From positions 313,636-377,635 of the forward strand of contig NC_041682.1 in the NCBI RefSeq assembly GCF_900005765.1: 64,000 nucleotides of DNA. The letters run 5' to 3'. The stretch is from Plasmodium relictum. Lineage: Eukaryota; Apicomplexa; Aconoidasida; Haemosporida; Plasmodiidae. The position numbers and the translations under genes are program-made. Positions 10,861-24,000 of the stretch are shown in pieces. Below the pieces are notes generated by a model, which was not told where the DNA came from, made no database searches, and saw only the letters and a list, made by a program, of their open reading frames with translations. The first letter of the stretch is position 1; every line of letters begins with the position of its first letter.

Positions 10861-13800
10861 TTATTCATCTTTTTTTTTAAATAGTACTATATCTATTGTA
10901 TACAAAAAAGCCGATTCTTCATTTTTTATTTTGAAATCTCTCAGGTATGTTGAATTCATATTTTTTAAAATACTAAAAATTTCCATATGAAACATTGAAC
11001 ATGTATTAGTCTTTTTGAATTTTTTTATACTATAAAGATACATATAAACTTGAAAAAATATTAATTTGTTTTTATCCACCTTTAAAAACCTAAATATGTT
11101 CATTATATCATAAATTATTTTTTTTCTTTTTTTTAAAATGTTATTTATGTTGTTTTCATTGTTATTGTTGTTTATATCGACTTCATTATAATTATTTATA
11201 ATTTCTTCGTTTTTAATACGTATAACATTTTCGACATCATTATATATACCTATTTCATAATTATTACCTTTAATGATTTTATTATCATTTAATATATCGA
11301 TTTTTTTGTTATCATGTTTTATTTTAACAAAATATGTATCATTTTTCGGAGGGAACGTTAAACCATTTCTATATTTTACATCATATAAATTTTCGAAGTA
11401 ATCATAAAGTAACATAAAAATTGTGTTTGAAATTTCAATATAATCATCCTCAGATATAAAACATATCATTTTTTCGAATATTTTGTTTTCTATATTGTTC
11501 TTAAAATTATATGAAAAAAAATTTTCTCCTATTGATTTCTTTAATATTTCACATACATAGGGATAAATTTGATATATGTACAAGTTATTAGCTATATACA
11601 ATAATTTTTTTAGGATATTATTTTTTAAGTGTATGTAACAAAATGTCTTCTTATATAAGTTTAAGTATGTATCCTTTTTTTTTAAATGTAGAAATATATC
11701 TAGCTTTATTAAACATTCTATGATTTTAGTAAAATTTATAAACAGCTCATGTTTTAAATTTTCAGTATTAAAGTCTTCGAAATTTTTATTTGAATTATTA
11801 TCGTTTGATGTACTGTTACATATGCAATCTCCATTTTTTAATCTTTTAACTTTTATAATTTCGTTTTGTAAACTTTTTATTAATAAATTTTCATTAATTT
11901 CATACATGTATTTGGAATTAGATAATGATATAAGAATCTTCGAAAAGTTATCTAATGATATATATTTGTATGTATTTAAATGATTTTTGATTAAATCATC
12001 AACAATATTATATTTTAAACTTACTAACTCTTTTCTACAATATCTGTTATTTGAATTATTTTCAATAAAAAATTGAAATTTTGAACAAGTTAAAAGAAGC
12101 AAAGAAATTACATCTTCACTAATTAATTTATTAAACCTAAAATAATTATACGATTTATAAACATGATACCATATGTTATATATAGAATCAAAAAGAGCAA
12201 TTTTGTCAAAAAACAAATTATTCAGAAAAATTAATGAGCATACATACTCATCTTTTAGGAAATTATTTTCTTCATGAATATTTTTAATGTAAACATTACT
12301 AACCTTTAAAATGTTATTACATATCAATTCCTTAATATGAGCAGATATAAAATTAAAACTTCTACACTGGCTTTTTATATTTTTATAGACATAAGAAAGA
12401 TCATTTAAAATGTATATGTAAGTGTCATTAAATTTTGTTATAGTATTTTTATTTACTAAAAAATAATACAAAATGCATGAAATATTGTTAATCAATAAAT
12501 AAAAATCATAAGAGTTATAAATATGATTAAGTTTTACAAAAGAATTAGACAGAATTTTAATAGACAACAAATCATGCTCTTTTAACTTAAAATTAAAATC
12601 AGAGTAATTTTCTATTTTATAAAAAAAATATTTTTTTTTCTTTATTATTTTTATTTTTTCCACATTTTCAAAATTTAGATCATTCTCTATATTTTCATTT
12701 GATAAAATATGCACTGTATTTTTATTTCCTATTTTTATACATTTCTCTAAGAATATATTAGACAGATATAAGCTATATTTCATAGTAGAATAAAATAGCA
12801 TATTATCAATGGAATATTTATTTTTTAACATGGTAAAATAAATATTTTTTAAAGATATAAGAGAAATAGATAAAGATTGAACATTTATAAATTTTATATT
12901 TAATAAAGCTCTTAATAAATATTCATAAAATAAAACAAAGTTTTGATCAATAATTTTATTTAGAATTTTTTTATTATTTACTGAATTTAATAATGTGCTA
13001 TATTTTATATCACAAAGTTCTTTTTTTTCATATTTTGTTTCCACTAAAACTTGGTATATTGATAAAATTAATTGTTTTACATTTAAATTTAATATGTAAT
13101 TCTCATGCTTTTGTTTCTTAATCATAATGCAGCAAATATTCAATAATTTTACAAGATATCCTAAGTTTTTATTATTTAAATTTTTGTGAAGATTATCGAA
13201 AATTTTATGATCTATGTTGATATTAAAAAATGAATTATCAACATATAGTTTTAAAATATTTAACACCTTTTCATTATCAATCTCATCTATATTTTCATGA
13301 AAATTATGCAAACATTTATTAAAAATTTCCTCTTTCTTCATTTTAATATAAAAATTTACTTGATTTTTTAATTCTTTGAAATAATATAATTTAAATTTAT
13401 CTTTTCCTGTTGAGCATTTATTAAAAATTACGCTTAAATCATTATTATTAAGATATGTATTAAATATAAAGAGGATCTTGTAAATTTCATGATTAAAAAG
13501 AAATAAATTATTAAAAACATAATTGAAATAAAAATTATAAAAGAGAATCAAATTCTTGTCATTTTTATTCCATCTAAAAAAGTAAACAATGAAACGAATT
13601 AATTCATTTCCATTCATCTCATGAACGTATTTTATTATTCTATTGCAAATTTTTCCTACTATTTCTCTTTTATGGAAAGATATATCCTTTTCTCTGAATT
13701 CAAATTCATTTATTTTACTCAATGAGTTATTATCTATATTTTTCATTACTATAAAAAAATCACTATTGTTAAACTTTTCATTGATTTGAACAAATACTTT

Positions 13801-14136
13801 TATAGTTTCAATAACCTCACAAAAGCTCATAAAATTAAAGCATTTCTTATATTCACTTAACAAATATTTATATACATTTTTACCACTTATTTCTTCAATT
13901 TCTTCACCTTTATATTTTGGTAAGTTTTTAAATAATATTAATTTATCATGTATGTTAAAATTGTCATCAAAAAGTAAATGTATTTTGCTTTTTCTATTGA
14001 ATCTATTTTTTTTCTTATTAAATCCATTATTAAAATTTACACTAACAAAATTTGATTTAAAATTAAAATATTTTAATTGAGATAAAATTTTGTTTACATA
14101 AGGTAATTTAGTATTCCTTAAAATAAAAATAAACAT
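10861..14136 (-). CDS. Conserved protein, helical-repeat type, possibly FASTK/RAP-related
   Basis: A single long exon of 1,091 codons, starting at the first ATG (14136); ten further in-frame codons upstream have no ATG. The first 60 residues are basic with few acidic residues (NKILSQLKYFNFKSNF region), which could be an organelle-targeting presequence. The body alternates Leu/Ile/Tyr-rich helices with Asn-rich loops, as in helical-repeat RNA-binding proteins. The last 40 residues (FHMEIFSILKNMN, then TIDIVLF) resemble the lead-in to a RAP domain, but the RAP core is missing and I found no plausible downstream exon supplying it. I do not recognise the gene; the FASTK/RAP link is a weak inference and an organelle RNA-metabolism role is only a guess. 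Confidence 0.7.
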   Translation of the reverse strand: MFIFILRNTKLPYVNKILSQLKYFNFKSNFVSVNFNNGFNKKKNRFNRKSKIHLLFDDNFNIHDKLILFKNLPKYKGEEIEEISGKNVYKYLLSEYKKCFNFMSFCEVIETIKVFVQINEKFNNSDFFIVMKNIDNNSLSKINEFEFREKDISFHKREIVGKICNRIIKYVHEMNGNELIRFIVYFFRWNKNDKNLILFYNFYFNYVFNNLFLFNHEIYKILFIFNTYLNNNDLSVIFNKCSTGKDKFKLYYFKELKNQVNFYIKMKKEEIFNKCLHNFHENIDEIDNEKVLNILKLYVDNSFFNINIDHKIFDNLHKNLNNKNLGYLVKLLNICCIMIKKQKHENYILNLNVKQLILSIYQVLVETKYEKKELCDIKYSTLLNSVNNKKILNKIIDQNFVLFYEYLLRALLNIKFINVQSLSISLISLKNIYFTMLKNKYSIDNMLFYSTMKYSLYLSNIFLEKCIKIGNKNTVHILSNENIENDLNFENVEKIKIIKKKKYFFYKIENYSDFNFKLKEHDLLSIKILSNSFVKLNHIYNSYDFYLLINNISCILYYFLVNKNTITKFNDTYIYILNDLSYVYKNIKSQCRSFNFISAHIKELICNNILKVSNVYIKNIHEENNFLKDEYVCSLIFLNNLFFDKIALFDSIYNIWYHVYKSYNYFRFNKLISEDVISLLLLTCSKFQFFIENNSNNRYCRKELVSLKYNIVDDLIKNHLNTYKYISLDNFSKILISLSNSKYMYEINENLLIKSLQNEIIKVKRLKNGDCICNSTSNDNNSNKNFEDFNTENLKHELFINFTKIIECLIKLDIFLHLKKKDTYLNLYKKTFCYIHLKNNILKKLLYIANNLYIYQIYPYVCEILKKSIGENFFSYNFKNNIENKIFEKMICFISEDDYIEISNTIFMLLYDYFENLYDVKYRNGLTFPPKNDTYFVKIKHDNKKIDILNDNKIIKGNNYEIGIYNDVENVIRIKNEEIINNYNEVDINNNNNENNINNILKKRKKIIYDIMNIFRFLKVDKNKLIFFQVYMYLYSIKKFKKTNTCSMFHMEIFSILKNMNSTYLRDFKIKNEESAFLYTIDIVLFKKKDE

Positions 14137-14990
14137 AATGAAAATTTTTAAATCCTTAAAAAACAAATTATTGTATTATCCGTATCATTTTTTTTATTTG
14201 ATATTCATTTTTTTGTAAGTTTACAATAATTTTTTGAAATAATAAATTAAAAAAACTAATTTAAATTTGCATTTTTTTTAATTTTGTATATATGAATATC
14301 ACTATTTAAAAAACATTTTAATTAAATTTAACTTTTTTTTTTTATAAATAATCTTGTACTCTTGTAATTTTTTTTTCCTACTTACGTATGCGTTATTTAG
14401 TCTTGTTTATTATTGAAGATAATCTGTAAAATTTATACAATTATTAAATCATACACAAATATGAATATACAAATGTGCTAATATATATACAACTTCTTAA
14501 AATATTATAACATCTTGAGTCCTAGAAAATAAAAAAAATGTAATTTTTTTTTTAGTATAATTTTTAACGACTTACAATAATGAATGAATTTTTTTTTTTT
14601 TTTGTTACCTGCTTATAAAGATAATATAAACATGTTCTTTCCAATTTTTTTTTGTTGGTGATAAATATAAAAAAATGTATATATATTTCCTTTTTGTTAT
14701 AATTTTTGAATCACTTCAATACATAAGCACTTAAAATTTTTTAAAATTAATTTTCCTTTTAATTTGATCCACTAAATAATCACAGTAATTAGAATACATC
14801 AATAACCATATTTAGAAAAAAATAAAATAAAACAATAAACATATGCTAAATAGAATTATTTAATAGCTGTGAATAAATAGAAAAACAAAATATAATAAAA
14901 AATAAAATAAGATTTAATAAAATGAAATAAAGTAAAAAAATATATTAAAGGTGTTACATTTCATAAAAATATAAAAAAAATATAATAATA
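14137..14990. other. Divergent intergenic region
   Basis: This lies between a minus-strand and a plus-strand gene and should hold both promoters. It is A/T-rich with short homopolymers. No gene is supported. Confidence 0.5.
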
Positions 14991-16046
14991 ATGAATTTAA
15001 TGATGCAAGAAGATATAGTAGTATATGATATGGAAAATAAAATAGAAGATGAAAATACCAAAGGATACTTTGATACAATACTTTCAAATAAAACGCACAG
15101 AAATAAAAAAATACAAGTTAATTCAAGCAAACCTAAAAATTATAAATTATGCATGAATAGTAAAGATAACGAATTCTCTAAAAAAGAATACTCTGATCAC
15201 ACAAAATATTACCCCTATTTGGAAAAAGAGGGGGAATTAAATGAAACTATCTATGACAAAAAAAATTTTATAATTCAAAATAAATATAAGGAAAAAGAAA
15301 AAAATGAATCATTTATTCATGAAAATGTTAGAACTATTTATAATGATAACTTACTTTCAAAAGATAAAAATTTAAGTGATACATATTTTAAAAATAATAA
15401 AAAAAATGTACAAAATTCAAGTAATTCTATTAAAAGTTATATAGAAAAATTAAAAAAATATAATTTTGATACTGTATTAAGTATAATTGACAATGATATT
15501 GCAAAAAAAAAAGAAACATATAATAAAAAAATGATTGAATACAATGACTTTATATATACGGTAGATTGTATGTATTTACAGAACTGGGAAAATGAACATG
15601 AATTAGCAAACAATGAAGTAGAATCACATTTCACACAATGTGAAAATTTGGAAAATGAAGGAAAAGAATTGTTAGTACTTGTAGAGGATATGATAAACGA
15701 AGTAAAAATTTTATTACAAAAAATAAAAAGAGGTACATATATTAATAAAGATGAAATGTTAAATATACAAAAGAAATTGAATGTTATGATTATGAGAGTT
15801 CAAAAAGTTGAAGAAGAAAATTATTACTATATTTCTCAACAAGGGGAATATGAATATTTCTTAAAAAAGATAGGATTTCAAAAAAAGTGTAGAGATATGG
15901 AATTTCATGAATTTTATGGAAAGTTTTCTAAAGAAAAAGGAAAAAAAAATCTGTATACATTATATTGGAATAAATTTAAAAATATTACTAATGCAAAGGC
16001 AAAACATGTATTCAAAAATGTTTCTAATTTATTACCAAAATCCTAA
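14991..16046 (+). CDS. Unknown coiled-coil protein
   Basis: A single exon of 351 residues; ATGs at 14991, 15000 and 15003 are all possible starts. The first 135 residues are polar and low in complexity. From about residue 145 to 300 the protein is strongly heptad-like and charged (SYIEKLKKYNFDTVLSIID through LLVLVEDMINEVKILLQKI), so a long coiled coil is likely. The C-terminal 50 residues are basic and aromatic. There is no signal peptide or membrane segment. I do not recognise it. It is the last gene before the presumed centromere and has normal codon composition for the window. Confidence 0.72.
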   Translation: MNLMMQEDIVVYDMENKIEDENTKGYFDTILSNKTHRNKKIQVNSSKPKNYKLCMNSKDNEFSKKEYSDHTKYYPYLEKEGELNETIYDKKNFIIQNKYKEKEKNESFIHENVRTIYNDNLLSKDKNLSDTYFKNNKKNVQNSSNSIKSYIEKLKKYNFDTVLSIIDNDIAKKKETYNKKMIEYNDFIYTVDCMYLQNWENEHELANNEVESHFTQCENLENEGKELLVLVEDMINEVKILLQKIKRGTYINKDEMLNIQKKLNVMIMRVQKVEEENYYYISQQGEYEYFLKKIGFQKKCRDMEFHEFYGKFSKEKGKKNLYTLYWNKFKNITNAKAKHVFKNVSNLLPKS

Positions 16047-19000
16047 TATATGTTACGCTTAAGTCCTTCAATTTTTTTTTAAATATTATTATGTTATATA
16101 TGCAATTTTTTCTAAGTCTTGAAAAAGTATTTTTTAGTCCATTTTAATTTTTTTTAATATAAAACATCTTAAATTTTTTCTATAATTTTACCATTTTCTA
16201 GAAATTTATTTCTTATATTTTTTTTTTTAAGTTACATATTAAAAACTATATAGTAAATATTTCTCTTTCTTTAACTTCATTTAATTTTGTAAATACACAT
16301 AGTATCTAAGACTTTTGAACAAAAAAAAAAGGATTTAATTTTATTAAGATGGAAAAAGGTTATATGTTTAAGGTGTTACGTTGTAACTTATAAGTTTCAA
16401 TGAATTTATCCCTAATTATATAAGTATAAATTCACAGAGTTGAGGAAAATTATTTTTTTTCTTAATTTCATTTTGTTTGCTACTTTTCTCATTTAAAAAT
16501 ATATAATTTAATTAAAATAAACATATATGTTTGTGTAATATTAAACATATATCAATTTTTCAATTTTAATATTAAGAATGTAACTATAAGTTTATTTTTC
16601 ATTTTTTTTGAAAGTCATTTTTATGGTATTAATTATTTACTCATCGTATTAAGATTTTACCTTAAACTCTTGTTTTTTAAATATTTACCTATAATCAGAC
16701 AATCTTAAAACATATAAGCTTATGGTTTTCTTCTTAATCTACACTATAAATAAATAATTTATATTATAGTTATTGCACTAAAGAGTATAATTTTTTAAAA
16801 CACTTAAATTATAAAAACATATATAAAAATTATAAAACGTTTTTTGTAATATCATAAAAATATATGTCTATTGGTTCTAGATCATTGGTTTTTACGATTT
16901 ATATAAATTTTTCTTCAAAAAAATAAGCTGTTTTAAAGGGAAAGTCTTGCATTTTAATTCTAAAAATTAAATTTTCCTTTTTAATTTAAATATCTATAAA
17001 AAAATATTTATTAGAAAATTAATCTTACATTAATATTCTAGCATTTTTTCAAATTTTTTAGTATAATTTACCATATTCTAGAATAGACCATTAGACCTAT
17101 ATCAAAATATTTTCATGTACTTTCATTGATAAACTTACGTTTTATATAATTCTAGGGCATTTTTCCCTTAAACTTTTTTAATTTATCAATTTTCCTTCAA
17201 TAAAAGTTAAATAAAATATAATTTACTTTTTAATTCCACTTAGTTATGTTTAAATATCTTCTTAATATCTTAGTATATTTTTTTGTGAATTTATGATTAA
17301 ATTGTTTGTTAGATTGTAAATATGAAATGAATTATAGCATATTACAAATTATTTTTCTTCGAGTTTTAGAATTTTTTCGTTTATACATAACAGACAATTT
17401 TTGTAAAATATTATTTATTTTGCCAAAAGTCAAGATTTAGTTTAGAGTTTTGTATGGGAGGGTATTATTCACTAATTACATATATAATATTTATTTATAT
17501 AGTATTTTATAACTCTGTTATAATGTAATTCATGATACTCTCTAGTATTTGTGGGTGATTATTCAATAATTAATGAAAAATTTTTGAAATTCATTAATCT
17601 GTGATACCAATTTTAAAATATTTTTATTGATGTATCTTTTACTCTTAAGTAGAAATTTTCATATTTCATTGTCACTACTTTTTAAATAAAAAAATAAACG
17701 AAATAATTAACAAGTTACCAAGACATGTATTATAGAGCTCATTTATTGGTTTATAAGTTTAAACATTTTAATTACATTCTTTAATAGACTTATTATTAAA
17801 TGAAAATATTTTAAATATCTTATATTCATTATTTAACATCTATTATATTTATATTATTTGTTCATTCTATATTTAATTTTCTATTAATACCCCAATATAA
17901 TGATATTTTATTTTCAATTCATGAAGTATTATTATATATAGTATTATATTACCAATAAATAATAGTTTGCTCATACATAAAAGCATATTAAAATAGAGTA
18001 TATGATTTTCAATTCAGTGGATTTATGAGTTATTTTGCTTCATAATGTACCATTTATATATGGTATTATAGCCATATATAATAATTCTTAATAATTACCA
18101 TTTACCTACATTCCTTTACTAATATATAATTAGTATAAAATTAACGTTTTATATTAATATAATAAATTTTATTTGAAAGTTGTATATTTTTAAAAATAAA
18201 ATTTAATGTTCTTTCATTACACTAATGATTTCCATATTTACATAAATCTTATAAAAATAGTTCAATATTTTTCCAAATTTTTATATTTACAGTTTTCCTT
18301 TGAGGTTTTATATATCATTTTCATTATTTATTATTGAAAACAATTTAATGTTTTATCATATTTTCACTAAATGTACTAAAAATTTATCATGCAAGTTTTA
18401 TTACTTTATGACATTTTTCTTACATTCTATTCAGTTAAAAAAATTATGTGATGTATTAAATTAAAATAGTTATAAAATTTAATAAATGATAGATAGCTAC
18501 TCAGAAATTAAAAATAGAAAAAGAGTATTTAATATAAAGAAGATAGTATGAAATATATTATAAAAATAATAATTCATTTCCATGGAAATAAATTAATGTT
18601 ATGTAAAGGTCACTCCAGATATAATAATGTAACATAAAATAAATAAAAATTACTATAACTTGGAATTACTAAAAATTTATTTTATTCCTATAAGGACAAA
18701 TAAAACGACCAAAAGTAAAGTAAAAATTAAAATGTTTGTAATAGAAACGAAAAAAACGATCTAAATTATAACTGGCAACAATTATAAATGAATGAAATAT
18801 GAACAAAAAATTATATACATTAAATATTATTAAAAAAAAATAATGAAGCAAATATATAAATGAAAATAATAAATATGAGACTATTATAAATACATAAAAA
18901 AATATTTAGAGTCATTGTATAAATAAAACTAATAATATATATATGTAATTATATAAATATTTAAAAAAATGTAATTATAAAAAATATTTTAATTTATAAT

Positions 19001-19080
19001 ATATTTACATTAGGTATAACAAAAGAAGTTTAACTTAATTTGTTAAAAAAAAAAATAAATAAATTTCATTTAACATTTAA
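16047..19080. other. Left pericentromeric gene-free flank
   Basis: About 3 kb with no open frame that looks coding. The composition is ordinary intergenic A/T with scattered G and C. It becomes progressively A-rich on the plus strand from about 18,450 towards the centromere core. No RNA gene was recognised. Confidence 0.5.
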
Positions 19081-21000
19081 TTTTAAATAAATTATTATAA
19101 ATAAAAATACCTGAATAATATTCATAAAAAAATAAAAATGGTAATAAAATTATAGTTTATATAAACAATAATATAAATAAATTAAAAATTATAAAATTGC
19201 ATATATAAATAAATTAATAATTTTAAACTAATTCAAATAATTATATAAAATAAATACTAATTTGAAATTAATACATAAATATTTAATTAAAAAATAAAAA
19301 AATAATCTTTAATGAAATAAATAAATAAATAAATAAAAATATATATATATAACATAAATAAATAAATTAGATAATTATTTAAATGATAATAAAATAAATT
19401 AAATAAAAAAGCTAATAAAAATTAATATATACATATAATAAAATAATTAGATAAAAAAATATATATAATTTAAATATTAAATAAATTTTATATAATATAT
19501 ATATAAAATTATTACTATATTAATAGATTAACGATTATTTAAAATTTTAATATTTTATAAATAAAATAAGTGATTATATTTCAATATATTTTATATTAAT
19601 AAATAAAATAATTATCTAACAATTATTATTATATTAATAAATTAAATAATTAAAAATTAATTATTAATTATATAAATATGTTAAACAATTAAATATTCTT
19701 ACTATATAAATAAATTAATTAATTATATTAAAATTATTTCTATATAAATAAAATAAATAATAAAAATTAATTATTATTATATAAATAAATTAATTAAATT
19801 AAAACAATTTCTGTATAAATAAAATAAATAATAAAAATTAATTATTATTATATAAATAATTAATTAAATTAAAATAATTTATGTATAAATAAAATAATTA
19901 ATAAAAATTAATTATTATTATATAAATATGTTAAATAATTAGTATTATTATTATATAAATAATAAATTAATTAAATTAAATTATTTTTATATAAATAAAT
20001 TAAATAATTAAAAATTAATTATTATTATGTAAATATGTTTAATAATTAAATTAATATTATTATTATATAAATAAATTAAATAATTAAAAATTGATTATTA
20101 TTATTATATAAATATACTTGACAATTAAATTAATATTATTACAATATAAATAACAAATTAATTTATTTAATTTATTCTTATATGAATAAATTAAATAATT
20201 AAAAATTAATTATTATTATTATTATATAAATATACTTGACAATTAAATTAACATTATTACTATAAAAATAAATAAATTAATTAATTAAACTAAAATTATT
20301 TCTATATAAATAAAATAGATAATTAAATTTAAATTTATTATATACTAACAAATTAAATAATTATTTAAAATTTTATTGTTATATAAATAAAATAAATAAT
20401 TAATTTAAAATTATTTTTATTATAACAAATTAAATAATTATTTAAAATTTTATTATTATTATAAATAAAATAAATAATTATTTTAAAATTATTATTGTAT
20501 AAATAAAATAAAATAAAATTAAATTAAATTAAATTATTTATCATTATAGAAATAAATTATAACTAAGCATTTTAAATTAAAAAACATCTTTATATAAGTT
20601 AAATTATAGATAAAATAAATATTTTGAATTAAATTATTCTTATATAAATAAATTTAAGAATTAAATTTGAATTAATTGTTATATATTTAATATTAATAAC
20701 TAAATTTAAATTATTATACATGTATGTACGTATATATAAATGAATAATTAAAGAAAAATATATATTACATATAAATTAATTGATTAAATTAATAATTAAC
20801 ATAAATATATTTAATTGTTTATAATAAAATCAATTAAATTATTAAATTTAATTATAATAATATATTAAAATATATAAAATAATTAAATTAAAAATAATAT
20901 AATAAATATATTAAAAGGAATTAACTTAATTATATAATATATAAAATATATAAATAAATATACAATTAATTTATTAAATTTATTATAACATGGAAATATA
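19081..21000. repeat. Putative regional centromere core, about 95% A+T with tandem repeats
   Basis: By hand count, only about 100 of the 1,920 bases are G or C (about 5%), falling to under 4% at 19,621-20,520. Almost all of it is made of ATAAATAA, TTAATTA and TTATTATT words. Two repeat periods are visible. Units starting near 19,744, 19,815 and 19,885 repeat at 70-71 bp. A unit containing AATATACTTGACAATTAAA recurs at 20,111 and 20,229, a period of 118 bp. Plasmodium centromeres are single regions of about 2 kb, more than 95% A+T, with internal imperfect tandem repeats, in a gene-poor setting. This fits on size, composition, repeats and surroundings. The exact edges are approximate. Confidence 0.8.
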
Positions 21001-24000
21001 TATATTTTTTATTATAAACCACTTTTTTTCTTCTATACCAAGTTTATTTAATTTTATTTAAGCATGTATTATAAAATTAAACAATTAAAAAAAATAAAAA
21101 TTCTGATGTTTAATTAAAATCAAATAATAATAATAAATAGAAAATGACATATAATATTCATTAATTTTATAGTAATAAATATTAGTATAATTTATTTTAA
21201 TTATTTATTTATTTATTTTATTACATATTTTTTTTCAACAACATTCAATGTTTTAATTTTAATATTAGTTTTTTTATTATTTAATTTTAAGTTCAAATTC
21301 TACAATATAATAAATAAAATATTTAATTAATTATTTAAGGAAAATGATAATTTAATTTATATGACTATTTTTTTAGTTTAATAAATATTATAATATTTTT
21401 ATCTAAAGTAATTAACAATAAAGAAATTTAAAAAAAAAGTATATATTAAATTATTAATACACAGTAAGTAAAATGATAAATAAATATAAATTATGATAAT
21501 ATTATATAGGAAAATATAAAGAAAATTCTATCTTATTAAGCAAAAGTAAGTCTCTTGATATCATAATATAAAGTGCAATAAGAATTAAAAAAAAGAAAAA
21601 TTGAATTTTATAAAACTAATAAAAGTATTAAATCGATACCATATAAAAAATGATAGTTAAAAATATAGATTTCATTTAATAAATTTACAATATTACATTA
21701 TATTATATTTTAATTTTTTATGTATGCCAACTTTAATAACAAAATCGATTTTATGTAATATAGATTTTCCAATCTTATTTTCTTTACATATGCATAATTT
21801 TTCTTTGTAATATTTTCACAGAAGTTTTTATTTTGTTACATGTATAGAAACATAAGTAATTTTTCTCTTGTAACTAATAATATTTTTTATGTGTATAATA
21901 TGTATCACATAAATATAATATTGCCATTGCTTTTTGGATTAATATTTTGAAAATTCATAAAACTTTTATTTCTTTTCTGTATATTTTTTTACTATGCTTC
22001 ATTTTATTATATTATTTGCGGTCTTATACTTTTTTTTTAGCATCATTTTTTTTTATATACTTATGATATTCAGAAAAATGTATTTTTTAATTTAATTAGA
22101 AATAACTTCATCTATCTTGTTTATTCTCTTTTCACTCTTTTAAAAACATTTTATATTTTTTTGCATCCATTATTAATTCTAAAACTTAAAATCGAAAATT
22201 TAGGATAAAAAAGAAATTAAAAATAATAAATACGTTATAATATTTTCAGACTAATGACTTAATAATAATTTTTCCTTAATAATATGTAAATAAACATTTT
22301 TACCTATATATTTTTAAATGTGTTATCTTTTTTTTATGAATTTAGGATAAGTAGATATTTATGTAGAGTTTTTCTTAAACAATTTTTAGCATAAAAATAT
22401 TATTTTTTCATTGAGTTATGAACTTTATTACAAAAAAATGATAAGCGACTTTTATTAAGATATTACTATATATAATAAAAATTAATAATTTTATTTTGGA
22501 TTGATACTATTCAAAGTCTTCATTTATTTTTTCTTTTTTTAATATCACATTTTTTTCAAATCATAAATTAATCCTCATTTTAAAATTGTTAATGAAAATA
22601 AAAATTTTATTTTTTTAATTATCTATGAATCCTTTGTACTACTGAACGTTTTTCCCATTAAATTGTAACATGTCTTTCTTAAAAAAAAAAGAAATTTATT
22701 AGAACATAATAAATATGGTTATCATGTAATGATCAAATTCAATATATACTTGTTGTAACAAAAAAAATGGATTATTTTAAAAGAATATCAAAATATATTA
22801 AATTTTTAATTATGATAATCCTTATGTTTACAAAAATATTTCTTATTTCTTCGATAAATACATAGTAAAAATAATAAATCATATTTAAGAAAAACTAAGA
22901 AAATATTTGTTTCCAAATTTTAAGAAAAGACTTAAGTTTTTATTATTTAAAGTTATAAATGAGTCATTAAAATAATGGTATATGTTTAAATAAAACAAAA
23001 TAAAATAAAACGAAAACATTAAATTTGAAGAAACTTTATTCTCTAGATATATAGCTAAAAAATAATAAATAACAAAATATATTTATAAGAGAAAAATATT
23101 AATAATAATAAAAACTTCGTTAACAATTGTGAACAATCAATTTTGACTGATTTTCCCTAAGATTTAATATAACATTTTTTCTTTTTTTTCTCCTTTTTTA
23201 TAATAAAAAAAAAAGCTATGTTCTACATTTTGGAATATTGTTAGATGTGATAAATTGTTTATCTCTTTTTGAGTTATTACACTATATTTATATAATAATA
23301 TCACGGTAATTATATAACTGTAATAAAATTACAAATATCTCATCTTATTTTATAATATTGACTTTTTATTATAAAAAAAAAATATTGTATATTTTGCTAA
23401 ATTATTTGCAAATGTGAAATGTGTTTTATAAGTGAATACACTTCTAATATTAATAAGTTTCATTTAATTTTTAATAAGACCATAAAGTAAAAGAGACTAA
23501 ACAAAGTTCAAACTAATGTATGGAACTTTAGAGCTTAAACGAAACATATAATTAAAACTATGTTAATATAAATTTACAAATAATAAAAAAAAGTAAATAC
23601 CAAATAAAACATATCAACAAAAAAAATTATAATTTCTCCAGAATGCATATACTCAACTATGAATCAGGGCCTTAAATAATAATTATTAATAAAATTTCAC
23701 AAGAATAAATTCATAATATGTATTATGTGAATTATGAAATCCTCCATATATAAAGTTGAAAAAAATATACAAAACGGAGATTGTTGCCATTTTATTAATT
23801 TTTTTTCTATCATAAATATATAAAAATTATATTAGGAAATTTCTTTTATAAATTGTACCTTTAAAATAAAAAATTAATTTTTTTTTAATTAGAAAAAAAT
23901 TCAGGATATTTATATTTCTTTTTATTATTTTCATTTTTCATGTTTTTAGATATATACATTTTTTAAATTATAGTGATAAAAAATATTACCCGTAAAATTT

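Noticed and set aside
19081-21000. Low-complexity block as a telomeric or subtelomeric repeat, or an assembly artefact
   Set aside because: There are no telomere-type GGGTTYA repeats or subtelomeric gene families, and core housekeeping genes lie on both sides.
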